Both the position numbers and the translations under genes were made by a program. From an uncultured Clostridia bacterium (lineage in GTDB: Bacteria > Bacillota > Clostridia > Christensenellales > UBA1242): 35,347 nucleotides of DNA. This document shows, one piece after another, positions 1 to 7,219 of this stretch. The notes under the pieces are model-generated. The model was not told the origin of the DNA, searched no databases, and saw only the letters and a list, made by a program, of their open reading frames with translations. Location of the stretch: assembly GCA_944350095.1 (NCBI GenBank), contig CALVOB010000016.1, forward strand, positions 1 to 35,347, in the 5' to 3' direction. Numbering within the stretch: position 1 is the stretch's first letter; each line of letters begins with the position of its first letter.

Positions 1-1096
1 CATAGTTTAGCAAACCTAAAATTGAAGAATAACTTGGCTTATTTAACTCTGGAAGCGGTGGAAAAGTAAGTTCTATATTTTTTCCAAGCCTCTTTGCCAT
101 ATAATCTTTAGCCCCTTTTATGTAACAAACGCCTCCACCTGTTAAAAATAAAGGAATATAATCTGATGTTTCTTTTGCATACAAACTAATACATTTTTGA
201 ATGCATGTGCAAATCATATCTAATCTAGCCATTACAATTTCATTAGCCATTTTTACAGAAATTTGTTTTGTAGCTCCAGGCTGAGCAAGTTCATAATAAT
301 CTTTTTCAGTAGGATTTAAAGATAAAACAATTTTCCTTTTCAGCTGTTCCGCATCAGAAAAGCTTATGTTTAAACACTCAGCAAGGTCTGCCATTATATG
401 TCCACCACCTAGCGAGAATGAATTGAGCATTAAAAGTCCTTGTCCTCTCACAACTGCCACAGATGATGTTATATATCCAATATCTATTAACATACCTGCA
501 CCTGTTCGCGTTTCAGGTTCTAAAACATATTGTGCTTCACATAACGAAGAACTTACATATGTAACTTTTTCAACACCAAGCGTTTGCAATATTTTGTTTA
601 TAATGCTTATAAATTCATTTTGAGCATATATTAAACTTACCATACTTGTAATCTTTGATGATTTACAGCCAACAGGATTTAAAGCTCTTTTTCCATCATC
701 TAAAACATTGTAAATTGCATTGCAAGAAATTAATGTTTGATTTTCCTTGTCCTCATAAGATTTTTCATAATGTTCAACAAGAACATCAGATGTTATTTTT
801 TTTCTAGTTGGATAATTAGAGCTAATAGTTTTACATACACAATTACAAAATTCAGCAGGAATTCCTACATATAAATGCCTTATTGCATATCCTGCATTTT
901 CTTCCGCTCTAGTTATAGCAGAACTTATAACTGCTCCAAGTTTTTCAGGTTCATAAAATTCCCCCTCACCAAAACCAGCATAAGAGGCCTCACCCTGCCC
1001 TTTTATAACAAAGGTAGAGTTAATTCCGCTAGTGCCAATTAAGGCACTAACTCTTGATGAACCTATATCTAAAACAGACACATAAGACCTTGCCAC
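1..1096 (-). CDS. ftsA: Cell division protein FtsA-like actin-family ATPase (3' end outside window)
   Basis: FtsA is an actin-like ATPase that tethers FtsZ to the membrane at the division site. I translated the minus strand from GTG at 1096; the frame stays open to position 1, about 365 codons. Visible family motifs are the N-terminal phosphate-1 loop (VLDIGSSRVSALIG), a central phosphate-2 segment (MLIDIGYITSSVAVV), an adenosine-type glycine motif (PLFLTGGGVCYIKGA) and the closing YSSILGLLNY, which in FtsA lies just before the C-terminal linker. The membrane-targeting amphipathic helix would be outside the window. The GTG is preceded by AGGGG at 5-nt spacing. It lies downstream of ftsQ on the same strand, consistent with a division cluster, but has its own consensus promoter. 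A more distant FtsA/PilM-type ATPase cannot be fully excluded, but the neighbours favour FtsA. Confidence 0.88.
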   Translation of the reverse strand, partial: MARSYVSVLDIGSSRVSALIGTSGINSTFVIKGQGEASYAGFGEGEFYEPEKLGAVISSAITRAEENAGYAIRHLYVGIPAEFCNCVCKTISSNYPTRKKITSDVLVEHYEKSYEDKENQTLISCNAIYNVLDDGKRALNPVGCKSSKITSMVSLIYAQNEFISIINKILQTLGVEKVTYVSSSLCEAQYVLEPETRTGAGMLIDIGYITSSVAVVRGQGLLMLNSFSLGGGHIMADLAECLNISFSDAEQLKRKIVLSLNPTEKDYYELAQPGATKQISVKMANEIVMARLDMICTCIQKCISLYAKETSDYIPLFLTGGGVCYIKGAKDYMAKRLGKNIELTFPPLPELNKPSYSSILGLLNY

Positions 1097-1148
1097 TTTT
1101 ACCCCTGTAAATATTCATTCTCGTGAATAAATATTATTTTTTTTTATA

Positions 1149-1177
1149 ATTATAAATAATTTGACATTGATTGTCAA
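1149..1177 (-). promoter_or_regulatory. Consensus sigma-A promoter for ftsA
   Basis: On the minus strand, TTGACA (1177-1172), a 17-nt spacer and TATAAT (1154-1149) form a perfect consensus promoter in the 98-bp gap between ftsQ and ftsA. The -35 is part of an inverted repeat on the plus strand, TTGACA (1161-1166) and TGTCAA (1172-1177), which could be a small operator. It implies that ftsA is transcribed independently of, or in addition to, read-through from murA-ftsQ. Confidence 0.8.
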
Positions 1178-1194
1178 TGTTTTTAGCAAAGTTT

Positions 1195-2016
1195 TTAAGA
1201 TTTTTGTGTTTGATGACAAAAAATTTCGCCATTAGAATTTTTAAGCACCCTAAGTTCATAAATATTTGCGTCAGCAGGATTGAAAACCGCGTGAACGGCA
1301 AGAAGACAATTTAGTTTTAAAGTTAGTGAATCCTCTGCTTCCATTACACTCATTTTTACTCCCGCAAAGTCATATAGTTCAAAATAAGGTTCGCTTTTAG
1401 CAGTTAAAGGATTAGTTCTATATTTTACATATACACTTTCAAAAAGTGCTTTTTGTTCTGCTGTATTTCTATTATTCAGTTTTAACGATGGAGAAAAGCT
1501 TTCTAAAAGATTTTGTGCATCGCTTAATTCTAAAAAATCGCCTACTTCCGCACTTAATATGTTGTTTATATTTATATTATCATCTAAAACTAATAAAATG
1601 GCGTTTGTTTGAGTTGAAGTGAAACTATTAACTATGTTTAATACCTTTAAATCTTCATCTAAAATAAAATATTTATCGTCCGCCATTTTAATGGCAAATA
1701 GTTCTTCTCTGTCAACACATTTTACTATTAACGAATTAGGAAATTTACTTTCTATGTTTATAACCTTTAAATAAGGATTTGCTTTTTCTAAATTATCAAT
1801 ATAAGCCTGCTTGTCCTGAAAAAATATTGGCATATTGTAAGCAAAATTTCCGCTTTCTATTACACTTTCTTGCGCCTCAGTGGAAGAAAAAATTGAGTTA
1901 TAAGTTCTTAAATCTAAAGATACATTTCTTAAACCAAAAAGCGTGAAAAGAAGAATTACTAATAAAACAATAATTCCTCCTAAAATAGAAAATGTAATGA
2001 TTAATTTTTTCTTCAT
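1195..2016 (-). CDS. ftsQ: Cell division protein FtsQ/DivIB (POTRA-domain membrane protein)
   Basis: FtsQ/DivIB is a bitopic divisome scaffold. This 273-aa protein has a short basic N-terminus (MKKK), one membrane segment at about residues 5-28, then a POTRA-like domain. Diagnostic features are the NPYLKVINIESKFPNSLIVKCVDREELFAI stretch (positions about 79-108 of the protein), matching the family pattern of a strand followed by P-x-x-L-x-I/V-x-V-x-x-R-x-x-x-A, and then YFILDEDLKVLNI, the 'D..G.vl' strand after POTRA. Its ATG overlaps the murA stop as ATGA, so the two genes are translationally coupled. An AGGTAG-like ribosome site lies inside the end of murA. Sequence conservation in this family is low, so the call leans on topology, the POTRA pattern and the murA-ftsQ-ftsA order. 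Confidence 0.85.
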   Translation of the reverse strand: MKKKLIITFSILGGIIVLLVILLFTLFGLRNVSLDLRTYNSIFSSTEAQESVIESGNFAYNMPIFFQDKQAYIDNLEKANPYLKVINIESKFPNSLIVKCVDREELFAIKMADDKYFILDEDLKVLNIVNSFTSTQTNAILLVLDDNININNILSAEVGDFLELSDAQNLLESFSPSLKLNNRNTAEQKALFESVYVKYRTNPLTAKSEPYFELYDFAGVKMSVMEAEDSLTLKLNCLLAVHAVFNPADANIYELRVLKNSNGEIFCHQTQKS

Positions 2017-3272
2017 AAAAATTCTACCTTTTTTATATCTGCGCCAAGTTTTTTTAGGTCAGATTCAATACTTTCATATCCACGCTTTATTTGACCAATA
2101 TTTGATATTGTAGTATATCCGTCTGCCACAAGACCAGCAAGCACCAAACCAGCACCGCCTCTAAGGTCAGTTGCAGTAACTTCTGCCCCATAAAGTTTTT
2201 CTACGCCTTTAATAACAGCACTTCTTCCTTCTACTAAAATTTGAGCACCCATTTTTACAAGTTCCCCTACATGCTTAAAGCGTGTTTCAAATAAATTTTC
2301 CACTATAACACAAGTGCCATCAGATATAGTTTCAAGTGCCATAATTTGTGGTTGTAAGTCTGTTGGAAAACCTGGGTATGGCATAGTTTCTATTTTATTT
2401 ATACTTTTATGGCGTCCATTTGATATCACTCTTATTTTATCACCTTTCACACTTATTTTGCAACAGTTATTATCAAGTTTAGAAATTAAAGCTTGTAAAT
2501 GTTCGCTTTTTGCATTTGTTAGCATAACATCTCCGCCACACATTGCAGTGGCTATTATATAAGTTCCAGCTATTATCCTATCAGGTATTGGAGTATACTC
2601 TACACTACCTAGTTTTTCAACGCCTTCAATGGTGATAGTTGTAGTACCAGCACCTTTAATTTTAGCACCAGCTTTGTTTAAAAAATTTTGTAAGTCTACA
2701 ATTTCAGGTTCTTTGGCAGCATTAAAAATTCTAGTTTTACCCTTAGAAAGTACACCCGCCATCATTACATTTTCAGTAGCTCCAACACTAGGAAAATCTA
2801 GATGAACATCTCCGCCTCGCATATTTTTACCATCACAAGTTAAATAGCCTCGCCTATCCACAACTTTAACATTAAGAGCTTCTAAACCTTTGATATGTAA
2901 ATCTATTGGTCTGGCTCCTATTTCGCAACCACCAGGATATGCCACCTTTGCAAATTTAAATCGCCCTAAAATAGAGCCTAAACTAAATATAGACGACCTT
3001 GTTAAACTAGCAAGCTCTCTTGGAATTTCATATCCACTTAAATTTTTCATGTCTAAAATAAGGCTTGAATCTTGAACTTGACTTTTTCCGCCTAAATTTT
3101 CAAGAATTTCAATCATGTTTATAACATCGTCATATTTTGGATATTTATGTAAAACAACCTCACCTGAACAAAGAATTGAGCCTGCTAAAATTGGTAAATA
3201 AGAATTTTTGGCAGAACTAATTTCAAGTTCGCCAATAAGGGAATTACCGCCCTTAACCACTATTTTATCCAT
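2013..3272 (-). CDS. murA: UDP-N-acetylglucosamine 1-carboxyvinyltransferase MurA
   Basis: MurA transfers enolpyruvate from PEP to UDP-GlcNAc, the first committed step of peptidoglycan synthesis, in the cytoplasm. From ATG at 3272 it is 419 aa, the usual length. The catalytic Lys22 (SSAKNS) and the PEP-binding Cys116 within PGGCEIGARPIDLH are both present. Cys rather than Asp at this position predicts normal fosfomycin sensitivity. The late motif TDLRGGAGLVLAGL is also intact. A GTG four codons upstream (3284) opens the same frame, but GGAG sits 6 nt before the ATG at 3272 and overlaps that GTG, so I chose the ATG. The 3' end overlaps ftsQ by ATGA. Positions 3285-3452 upstream are AT-rich with no gene and no clear consensus promoter. 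Confidence 0.96.
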   Translation of the reverse strand: MDKIVVKGGNSLIGELEISSAKNSYLPILAGSILCSGEVVLHKYPKYDDVINMIEILENLGGKSQVQDSSLILDMKNLSGYEIPRELASLTRSSIFSLGSILGRFKFAKVAYPGGCEIGARPIDLHIKGLEALNVKVVDRRGYLTCDGKNMRGGDVHLDFPSVGATENVMMAGVLSKGKTRIFNAAKEPEIVDLQNFLNKAGAKIKGAGTTTITIEGVEKLGSVEYTPIPDRIIAGTYIIATAMCGGDVMLTNAKSEHLQALISKLDNNCCKISVKGDKIRVISNGRHKSINKIETMPYPGFPTDLQPQIMALETISDGTCVIVENLFETRFKHVGELVKMGAQILVEGRSAVIKGVEKLYGAEVTATDLRGGAGLVLAGLVADGYTTISNIGQIKRGYESIESDLKKLGADIKKVEFL

Positions 3273-3452
3273 TGTTTTCTCCACATAACATTTTATGGAA
3301 GAAATTTATTAATTGTGAAAGCCCAAACTAATAATAACAATATAAATTTTGCAAATTAGTTTTAATTATAATAATAAAATTGATTGACTAATAAAAATGC
3401 AACATACAAATAAAAAATGAAATTGTTTTTTATTTATAAATAATAAACATAT

Positions 3453-3481
3453 AAAAACGTCAAGCATTAATTTGCTTGACG
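3453..3481 (-). terminator. Rho-independent terminator of the gene at 3497-4639
   Basis: Perfect 8-bp stem CGTCAAGC (3458-3465) / GCTTGACG (3474-3481) with an 8-nt loop. On the minus strand it is followed by a T run (3457-3453). It lies 15 bp past the stop codon of the gene it serves. Confidence 0.85.
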
Positions 3482-3496
3482 CTAGAATTATTAATT

Positions 3497-4639
3497 TTAT
3501 TTTTTATCAGTAGGCTTTGATGGTGGCGTACTAGGCTTTGGTGGCGTAGCAGGTTTTACCTGAGCCTTTGGAGGTGTAGAAGGTTTTACAGGAGCCTTTG
3601 GAGGTGTAGAAGGTTTTACCTGAGCCTTTGGAGGTGTAGAAGGTTTTTCAGGAGCCTTTGGAGGTGTAGCAGTTTTGCTTACAGATGCTTTTGGTGGCAT
3701 AGGAGTTTTTGGTGGTGTAGCGTTAGATGAAGATGCCGTCTTCACTTTAGTACTTTGTTTTGTTGAAGCTGTTTGTGAAGAAGTAACAGGAGCTTTTGAC
3801 GGAACAGATGTGTTTGGTGCTTTTGGTAGAACAGATGTATTTGTTGATTTTGGTGGAACAGATGCGTTTGGTGCTTTTGGTGGAACATTTGCATTTTGTG
3901 TTTTTGGTGGAATATTTGAATTTAAATTCATATTTCCAGCAGTTACCAAAGTTTCACCTTGTAGCATTTTTTCAGCTTCAATAAGTTTCTTTCTATTTTG
4001 ATTCTTCTCTTTATTTGACCTTACTATTTGTTCAACAAAGCTAATTCCAGCTAAAATTAACACAACAGCTGCAGGTATTAAAACAATAGTTATTATACCT
4101 GTTGTACTGCCACAGAATGTAAAGAAATTGGTAGCAAAACCTTCACTTTGAGAATATTTACCAATTACATAGTCTTGGCTTATATAAGCAGTCTTCATAC
4201 TTCCATCTGTATCTTGAAATTGGTCTATCTCCCCTTCAGGATTTCCTGTTACAAAATAATATTCTAATTTTTGTGTTTCTTCATTTTCCTGTGTATAAAC
4301 TTCTATAATCATTCTAAATTCAACTGTTGAAGGTTCTTGTTCTTCTCCTTCTTCAACAGGTGGAACATAAGAATAAAAAGCAATAAAATCTCTAGGTTGT
4401 AAATCTTCAGGATTAACAGAAGATACTAAAACTTTTGCCCCTTCTGTAAATTCTGGGTGTTCCTCTGTTGTAATATTTTCTCTTATTGTAACTGCATAAG
4501 AGCCAAACAATGATGGTACACCATTTTGATGTTTCGCATTATACATTAATATGCTACAAAAAAGGCCAAGAATTAATACTGGTATTATTAAAACAATGCT
4601 AATAATATCTAAAATATCAAATATTTTTTTTCTTTCCAT
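3497..4639 (-). CDS. Signal peptidase I (SipW-type) fold membrane protein, apparently catalytically degenerate, with Pro/Lys-rich repeat tail
   Basis: 380 aa. Membrane segment 1 is at about residues 11-33, an external domain follows, segment 2 is at about 180-202, then a basic RSNKEKNQNRKK stop-transfer. The external part follows the S26B/SipW layout: PSLFG (42-46), FTEGAKVLV (64-72), PEDLQPRDFIAF (77-88, as in '..L..GDvI.F'), YYFVTGNPEGEID (127-139, where active enzymes have a TKGD(A/N)N..D element) and YVIGKY (157-162). Where active enzymes carry SGSMEP this protein has RENITTEEHP, and where they carry THRI it has EFRMI, so both catalytic Ser and catalytic His/Lys appear lost. Residues about 235-380 are repeats of PPKAP/KPST units, predicted cytoplasmic. 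ATG is preceded by AGGGGGA. Homology is inferred from pattern, so enzymatic inactivity is an inference. Confidence 0.6.
   Translation of the reverse strand: MERKKIFDILDIISIVLIIPVLILGLFCSILMYNAKHQNGVPSLFGSYAVTIRENITTEEHPEFTEGAKVLVSSVNPEDLQPRDFIAFYSYVPPVEEGEEQEPSTVEFRMIIEVYTQENEETQKLEYYFVTGNPEGEIDQFQDTDGSMKTAYISQDYVIGKYSQSEGFATNFFTFCGSTTGIITIVLIPAAVVLILAGISFVEQIVRSNKEKNQNRKKLIEAEKMLQGETLVTAGNMNLNSNIPPKTQNANVPPKAPNASVPPKSTNTSVLPKAPNTSVPSKAPVTSSQTASTKQSTKVKTASSSNATPPKTPMPPKASVSKTATPPKAPEKPSTPPKAQVKPSTPPKAPVKPSTPPKAQVKPATPPKPSTPPSKPTDKK
3541..3660 (-). repeat. Four tandem 30-bp units encoding a 10-aa Pro/Lys repeat
   Basis: Units at 3541-3570, 3571-3600, 3601-3630 and 3631-3660 differ by a few bases; each encodes a variant of PPKAxVKPST in the C-terminal tail of the signal-peptidase-like protein. 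Looser copies (PPKAPNxSV) continue to about 3930. Period and frame are preserved, so copy-number change would lengthen or shorten the tail without a frameshift. Confidence 0.85.
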
Positions 4640-4683
4640 TAAATCCCCCTTAAATTACCTATGCATATTTATAAGCTAAATTT

Positions 4684-4712
4684 ATTATACATTTAAAAAA
4701 GTATTTTGTCTA
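4684..4712 (-). promoter_or_regulatory. Promoter of the signal-peptidase-like gene
   Basis: Minus strand TAGACA (4712-4707), 17-nt spacer, TATAAT (4689-4684), about 45 nt before the start codon. Just upstream is a perfect inverted repeat TGTCAAA-A-TTTGACA (4729-4743), a possible operator that also contains an alternative TTGACA -35. Confidence 0.55.
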
Positions 4713-4767
4713 ACAAATTTAACATAATTGTCAAAATTTGACATATTTTTAAAAATTGCTTTTAAAA

Positions 4768-4791
4768 AAAGAAGGTATATTAACCTTCTTT
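4768..4791 (-). terminator. Terminator overlapping the stop of the LRR gene
   Basis: Arms AAAGAAGGT (4768-4776) and ACCTTCTTT (4783-4791), 6-nt loop, T run on the minus strand from 4770 down to 4764. The TAA stop (4782-4780) lies in the loop and the last codons form one arm, so the terminator is partly coding. Confidence 0.85.
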
Positions 4792-6405
4792 ACTATTATT
4801 ATCTATTTTATTAATATTATTTGCATAATCTGAAGTACTTGTAAAAATTATGCCATTATTTTCAAAAAGCTTTCTAAACCTTTCAGGTGCTGTTACAAAA
4901 TGAATATTAGGACAATTTTCAAATGCAGTTTGCGAAATATACTTTAAATTTTTACCTAAATTAATGGATACAAGTTTTTCTGCACCGTAAAATGCATAGT
5001 CATCTATAAATTCCACATTTTTTGCATCTATATAACTTAAATTTTTACAATTAACAAAAGATTTTTCACAAATTCTAGTAACAGTTTCAGGAATTTTAAT
5101 AGCTTTCAAATTTGTACAATTTTCAAAAGCTTTGTATGGTATGGCTCTGATTTTTCCTTTTAATGATACTTCAATTAAATTTTTACAGCCTGAAAAAGCT
5201 TCACTTTTCATTGAATTTACAGCAATATCTGCACTTTCTAACCCAACACAATTTTTAAATGCTTTATTCCCGATTTTATTGACATTTAAAGAAATCCTAT
5301 TTAGTCCGTAACAATTTTTAAATGCTAAATCATCAATTACTTTTACTTTTGATAGATTAATTCTTGAAAGATTATGACAATTTTCAAAACAAAGTTTTGG
5401 AATATATTCAACTTTATCACTTAATTTAACACTTTCAAGACCTCTACAGCCTTCAAAAGTTGAAATTGCTAGGCTGTAAAAAGTGTCTGGAAAATCTATT
5501 TCTCCAATATTAGTATAGCAGAATGCATACTCACCAACTTTTTCAAGGTCCTCAGGAAGAAGTATATCTTCAAGTTTATAGGAATTTGCAAAAGTTAGTG
5601 GTTTTATTTCCTTTAAAGAATATGGAAGAACTACAATTATTAAATTAGGGCAATCATTAAATGCTTCTACCCCAAGTTCGTTAAGCTTGCAATCACCTAA
5701 ATAAACATCTTTTAATAATCTTGCATTTTTAAAAGCTCTTTTCCCAATTTTTTCTAAATTAGCACCTGCTGAAAAAGAAGTCATACGCCCATTATTTTCA
5801 AATGTTGAATCTTTAATTTCAATTATATGCTCTGGCAATACAACATTTAAATCGTTTTCTTCTTCATTTTTAATATATTTTGTTTTTGTAGTAATGTAAT
5901 AAACACCCATTCTATTAAAAAAACTTCTAAATTTTTCAGGGCCTTCCACTACACGCAAATTTCTACAACCTAAAAATGCATCTGGTGAAATTTCAGCCAC
6001 ACTAGAAGGAATTTTTATGTATTTTAAATTTGTACAATTATAAAACGCCTTAGATTTTACCGAAAAACAAACATCAGGCAACAAGATATAGGATAAAGAT
6101 TTACAGTTTGAAAAAGCTTCCTTTGGAATTTCAAGAATAGACTTAGAAAGCTCCACTTTTGTAAGCGAAGGACAATTTTTAAAAACCCCCTCGCCTATCT
6201 TTACACAGTTGGCACCTAAAATTACTGTTTCTAATTCCTTTTGGTCTTTAAAAACCTCCGCTGCAATCTCGCGTACATCTGGCGACAAATAAAGTTTAGT
6301 TATACCTTTATCAGCTTTAACTACTCTATCATTTTGATCAACATAGTATCTTATAGCATTTTCGTTATCATCGCCGTAGTTTTCATAATCGTCATTATCA
6401 CTCAT
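4780..6405 (-). CDS. BspA-type leucine-rich repeat protein (LRR_5), cytoplasmic
   Basis: 541 aa made almost entirely of about 23-residue BspA/Treponema-type LRRs, with the recurring pattern 'F.nC..L..i.lp..v..I...aF..C'. Examples are VFKNCPSLTKVELSKSILEI, AFYNCTNLKYIKIPSSVAEI and AFENCTNLKAIKIPETVTRI. The acidic N-terminus (MSDNDDYENYGDDNEN) has no signal peptide and there is no membrane anchor or sorting motif, so it is predicted to stay in the cell, unlike most BspA-family surface proteins. Two similar cap segments, GPEKFRSFFNRMGVYY (about 155-170) and APERFRKLFENNGIIF (near the C-terminus), suggest duplication of an LRR block. ATG is preceded by AAGGGGA. Ligand and role are unknown; the family usually mediates protein binding. 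Confidence 0.88.
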   Translation of the reverse strand: MSDNDDYENYGDDNENAIRYYVDQNDRVVKADKGITKLYLSPDVREIAAEVFKDQKELETVILGANCVKIGEGVFKNCPSLTKVELSKSILEIPKEAFSNCKSLSYILLPDVCFSVKSKAFYNCTNLKYIKIPSSVAEISPDAFLGCRNLRVVEGPEKFRSFFNRMGVYYITTKTKYIKNEEENDLNVVLPEHIIEIKDSTFENNGRMTSFSAGANLEKIGKRAFKNARLLKDVYLGDCKLNELGVEAFNDCPNLIIVVLPYSLKEIKPLTFANSYKLEDILLPEDLEKVGEYAFCYTNIGEIDFPDTFYSLAISTFEGCRGLESVKLSDKVEYIPKLCFENCHNLSRINLSKVKVIDDLAFKNCYGLNRISLNVNKIGNKAFKNCVGLESADIAVNSMKSEAFSGCKNLIEVSLKGKIRAIPYKAFENCTNLKAIKIPETVTRICEKSFVNCKNLSYIDAKNVEFIDDYAFYGAEKLVSINLGKNLKYISQTAFENCPNIHFVTAPERFRKLFENNGIIFTSTSDYANNINKIDNNSKEG

Positions 6406-6428
6406 AATTTCCCCTTTGGTATGTTGCT

Positions 6429-6456
6429 ATTATAACAAATTTGAAAATTTTGTCAA
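6429..6456 (-). promoter_or_regulatory. Promoter of the LRR gene
   Basis: Minus strand TTGACA (6456-6451), 16-nt spacer, TATAAT (6434-6429), 23 nt before the ATG. The -35 lies within an imperfect inverted repeat (6441-6456) resembling the one upstream of the neighbouring gene at 4728-4743. Confidence 0.75.
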
Positions 6457-6541
6457 TATTTAAATATTTTTCTAAATTACTTATAAAAATTTTTTTATTT
6501 CATAATCTAGTTTAAAAATAAATTAAATTGGAGATAAATTA

Positions 6542-6775
6542 ATGAACACAAAATTCAATGAATATGCAAATGAATTAAATAAAAGTGTTACCAACTTTGA
6601 GAAAGAAAAAGGCACCAAAGTTGAAAACATAATTTTTAACGAATATGACCTATCTTTGCATAATATGAAACAGGAGGATATGTCTAAGATTATAGACCAA
6701 GTATTTTGTGATCCAGACCTTAAATGCCTTCTAAATTACGAAAAGGAATTATATGGAGCAAACAGAGCAGATTAA
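6542..6775 (+). CDS. Small protein upstream of mazF, putative non-canonical antitoxin
   Basis: 77 aa, not recognised as AbrB-, RHH- or Phd-type antitoxin. It contains [19 protein letters not shown] (likely helical) and ends in a charged segment ([13 protein letters not shown]). ATG follows GGAG at 8 nt. Its last 23 bases overlap the mazF start, the typical coupling of an antitoxin-toxin pair, and both lie alone on the plus strand between minus-strand units. Position and size support an antitoxin role. The sequence itself does not show a DNA-binding motif, so autoregulation cannot be asserted. No strong promoter is seen in the AT-rich gap before it. Confidence 0.6.
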   Translation: MNTKFNEYANELNKSVTNFEKEKGTKVENIIFNEYDLSLHNMKQEDMSKIIDQVFCDPDLKCLLNYEKELYGANRAD

Positions 6776-7115
6776 AAGAGGAGATATTTTTTATGCCGAC
6801 CTTAGCCCCGTTGTGGGAAGCGAACAGGGCGGTATTAGACCTATTGTAATTTTGCAAAATGATGTAGGAAATAAATATTCCCCCACTGTAATTGTTGCCG
6901 CCATAACGAGTCAAATAAACAAAGCAAAAATTCCAACGCATATAGAATTAAGCGCAAGTAAATATAATTTGCAAAAAGATTCCGTTGAACTACTTGAACA
7001 GATAAGAACAATAGATAAAACAAGGCTTAAACAAAAAGTTTCATCGTTAGATATAATTAAAATGAAAGAAATAAACAGAGCTATACTTATAAGTTTAGGT
7101 TTTGCTCAAAATTAG
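6753..7115 (+). CDS. mazF: MazF/PemK-family endoribonuclease toxin
   Basis: 120 aa, the normal length of the Bacillus EndoA/MazF type, a sequence-specific mRNA interferase of type II toxin-antitoxin systems. Visible motifs are [29 protein letters not shown] (residues about 9-37, the beta1-beta2 region with the catalytic Arg in GGIRP), then [19 protein letters not shown] (conserved Ser/Thr in TSQ), and [13 protein letters not shown]. All core residues appear intact, so it is probably active. The start overlaps the upstream small gene, with AAGGA 5 nt before the ATG. The usual MazE/EndoAI partner is absent from the window. Confidence 0.93.
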   Translation: MEQTEQIKRGDIFYADLSPVVGSEQGGIRPIVILQNDVGNKYSPTVIVAAITSQINKAKIPTHIELSASKYNLQKDSVELLEQIRTIDKTRLKQKVSSLDIIKMKEINRAILISLGFAQN

Positions 7116-7171
7116 TTTAAAAAATGAATAATTTGTTTAAATTAAAATGATTATTACAATAAAAGCTAAAA

Positions 7172-7206
7172 ATAAAACTTTTGCAAAAATTATGCAAAAG
7201 TTTTAT
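7172..7206. terminator. Bidirectional terminator between mazF and the ABC permease
   Basis: Perfect 14-bp arms (7172-7185 and 7193-7206) with a 7-nt loop and A/T-rich flanks. It serves the convergent mazF (+) and the long minus-strand operon ending at 7220. Confidence 0.85.
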
Positions 7207-7219
7207 TTATAATTAAATT

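Noticed and set aside
366..623. Plus-strand open frame of 85 codons
   Set aside because: It is antisense to ftsA, whose motifs read clearly on the minus strand.
3282..3284. GTG at 3284 as the murA start
   Set aside because: The GGAG ribosome site overlaps this codon and is correctly spaced for the ATG at 3272; conserved MurA numbering (Lys22, Cys116) also fits the ATG.
3541..3660. 30-bp direct repeats as a CRISPR array
   Set aside because: The units are contiguous with no spacers and lie in frame inside a protein tail, encoding Pro/Lys decapeptides.
3675..4001. Plus-strand open frame of 108 codons, Gly/Phe-rich
   Set aside because: It is the antisense of the repetitive Pro/Lys tail; composition follows from the repeats and there is no ribosome site.
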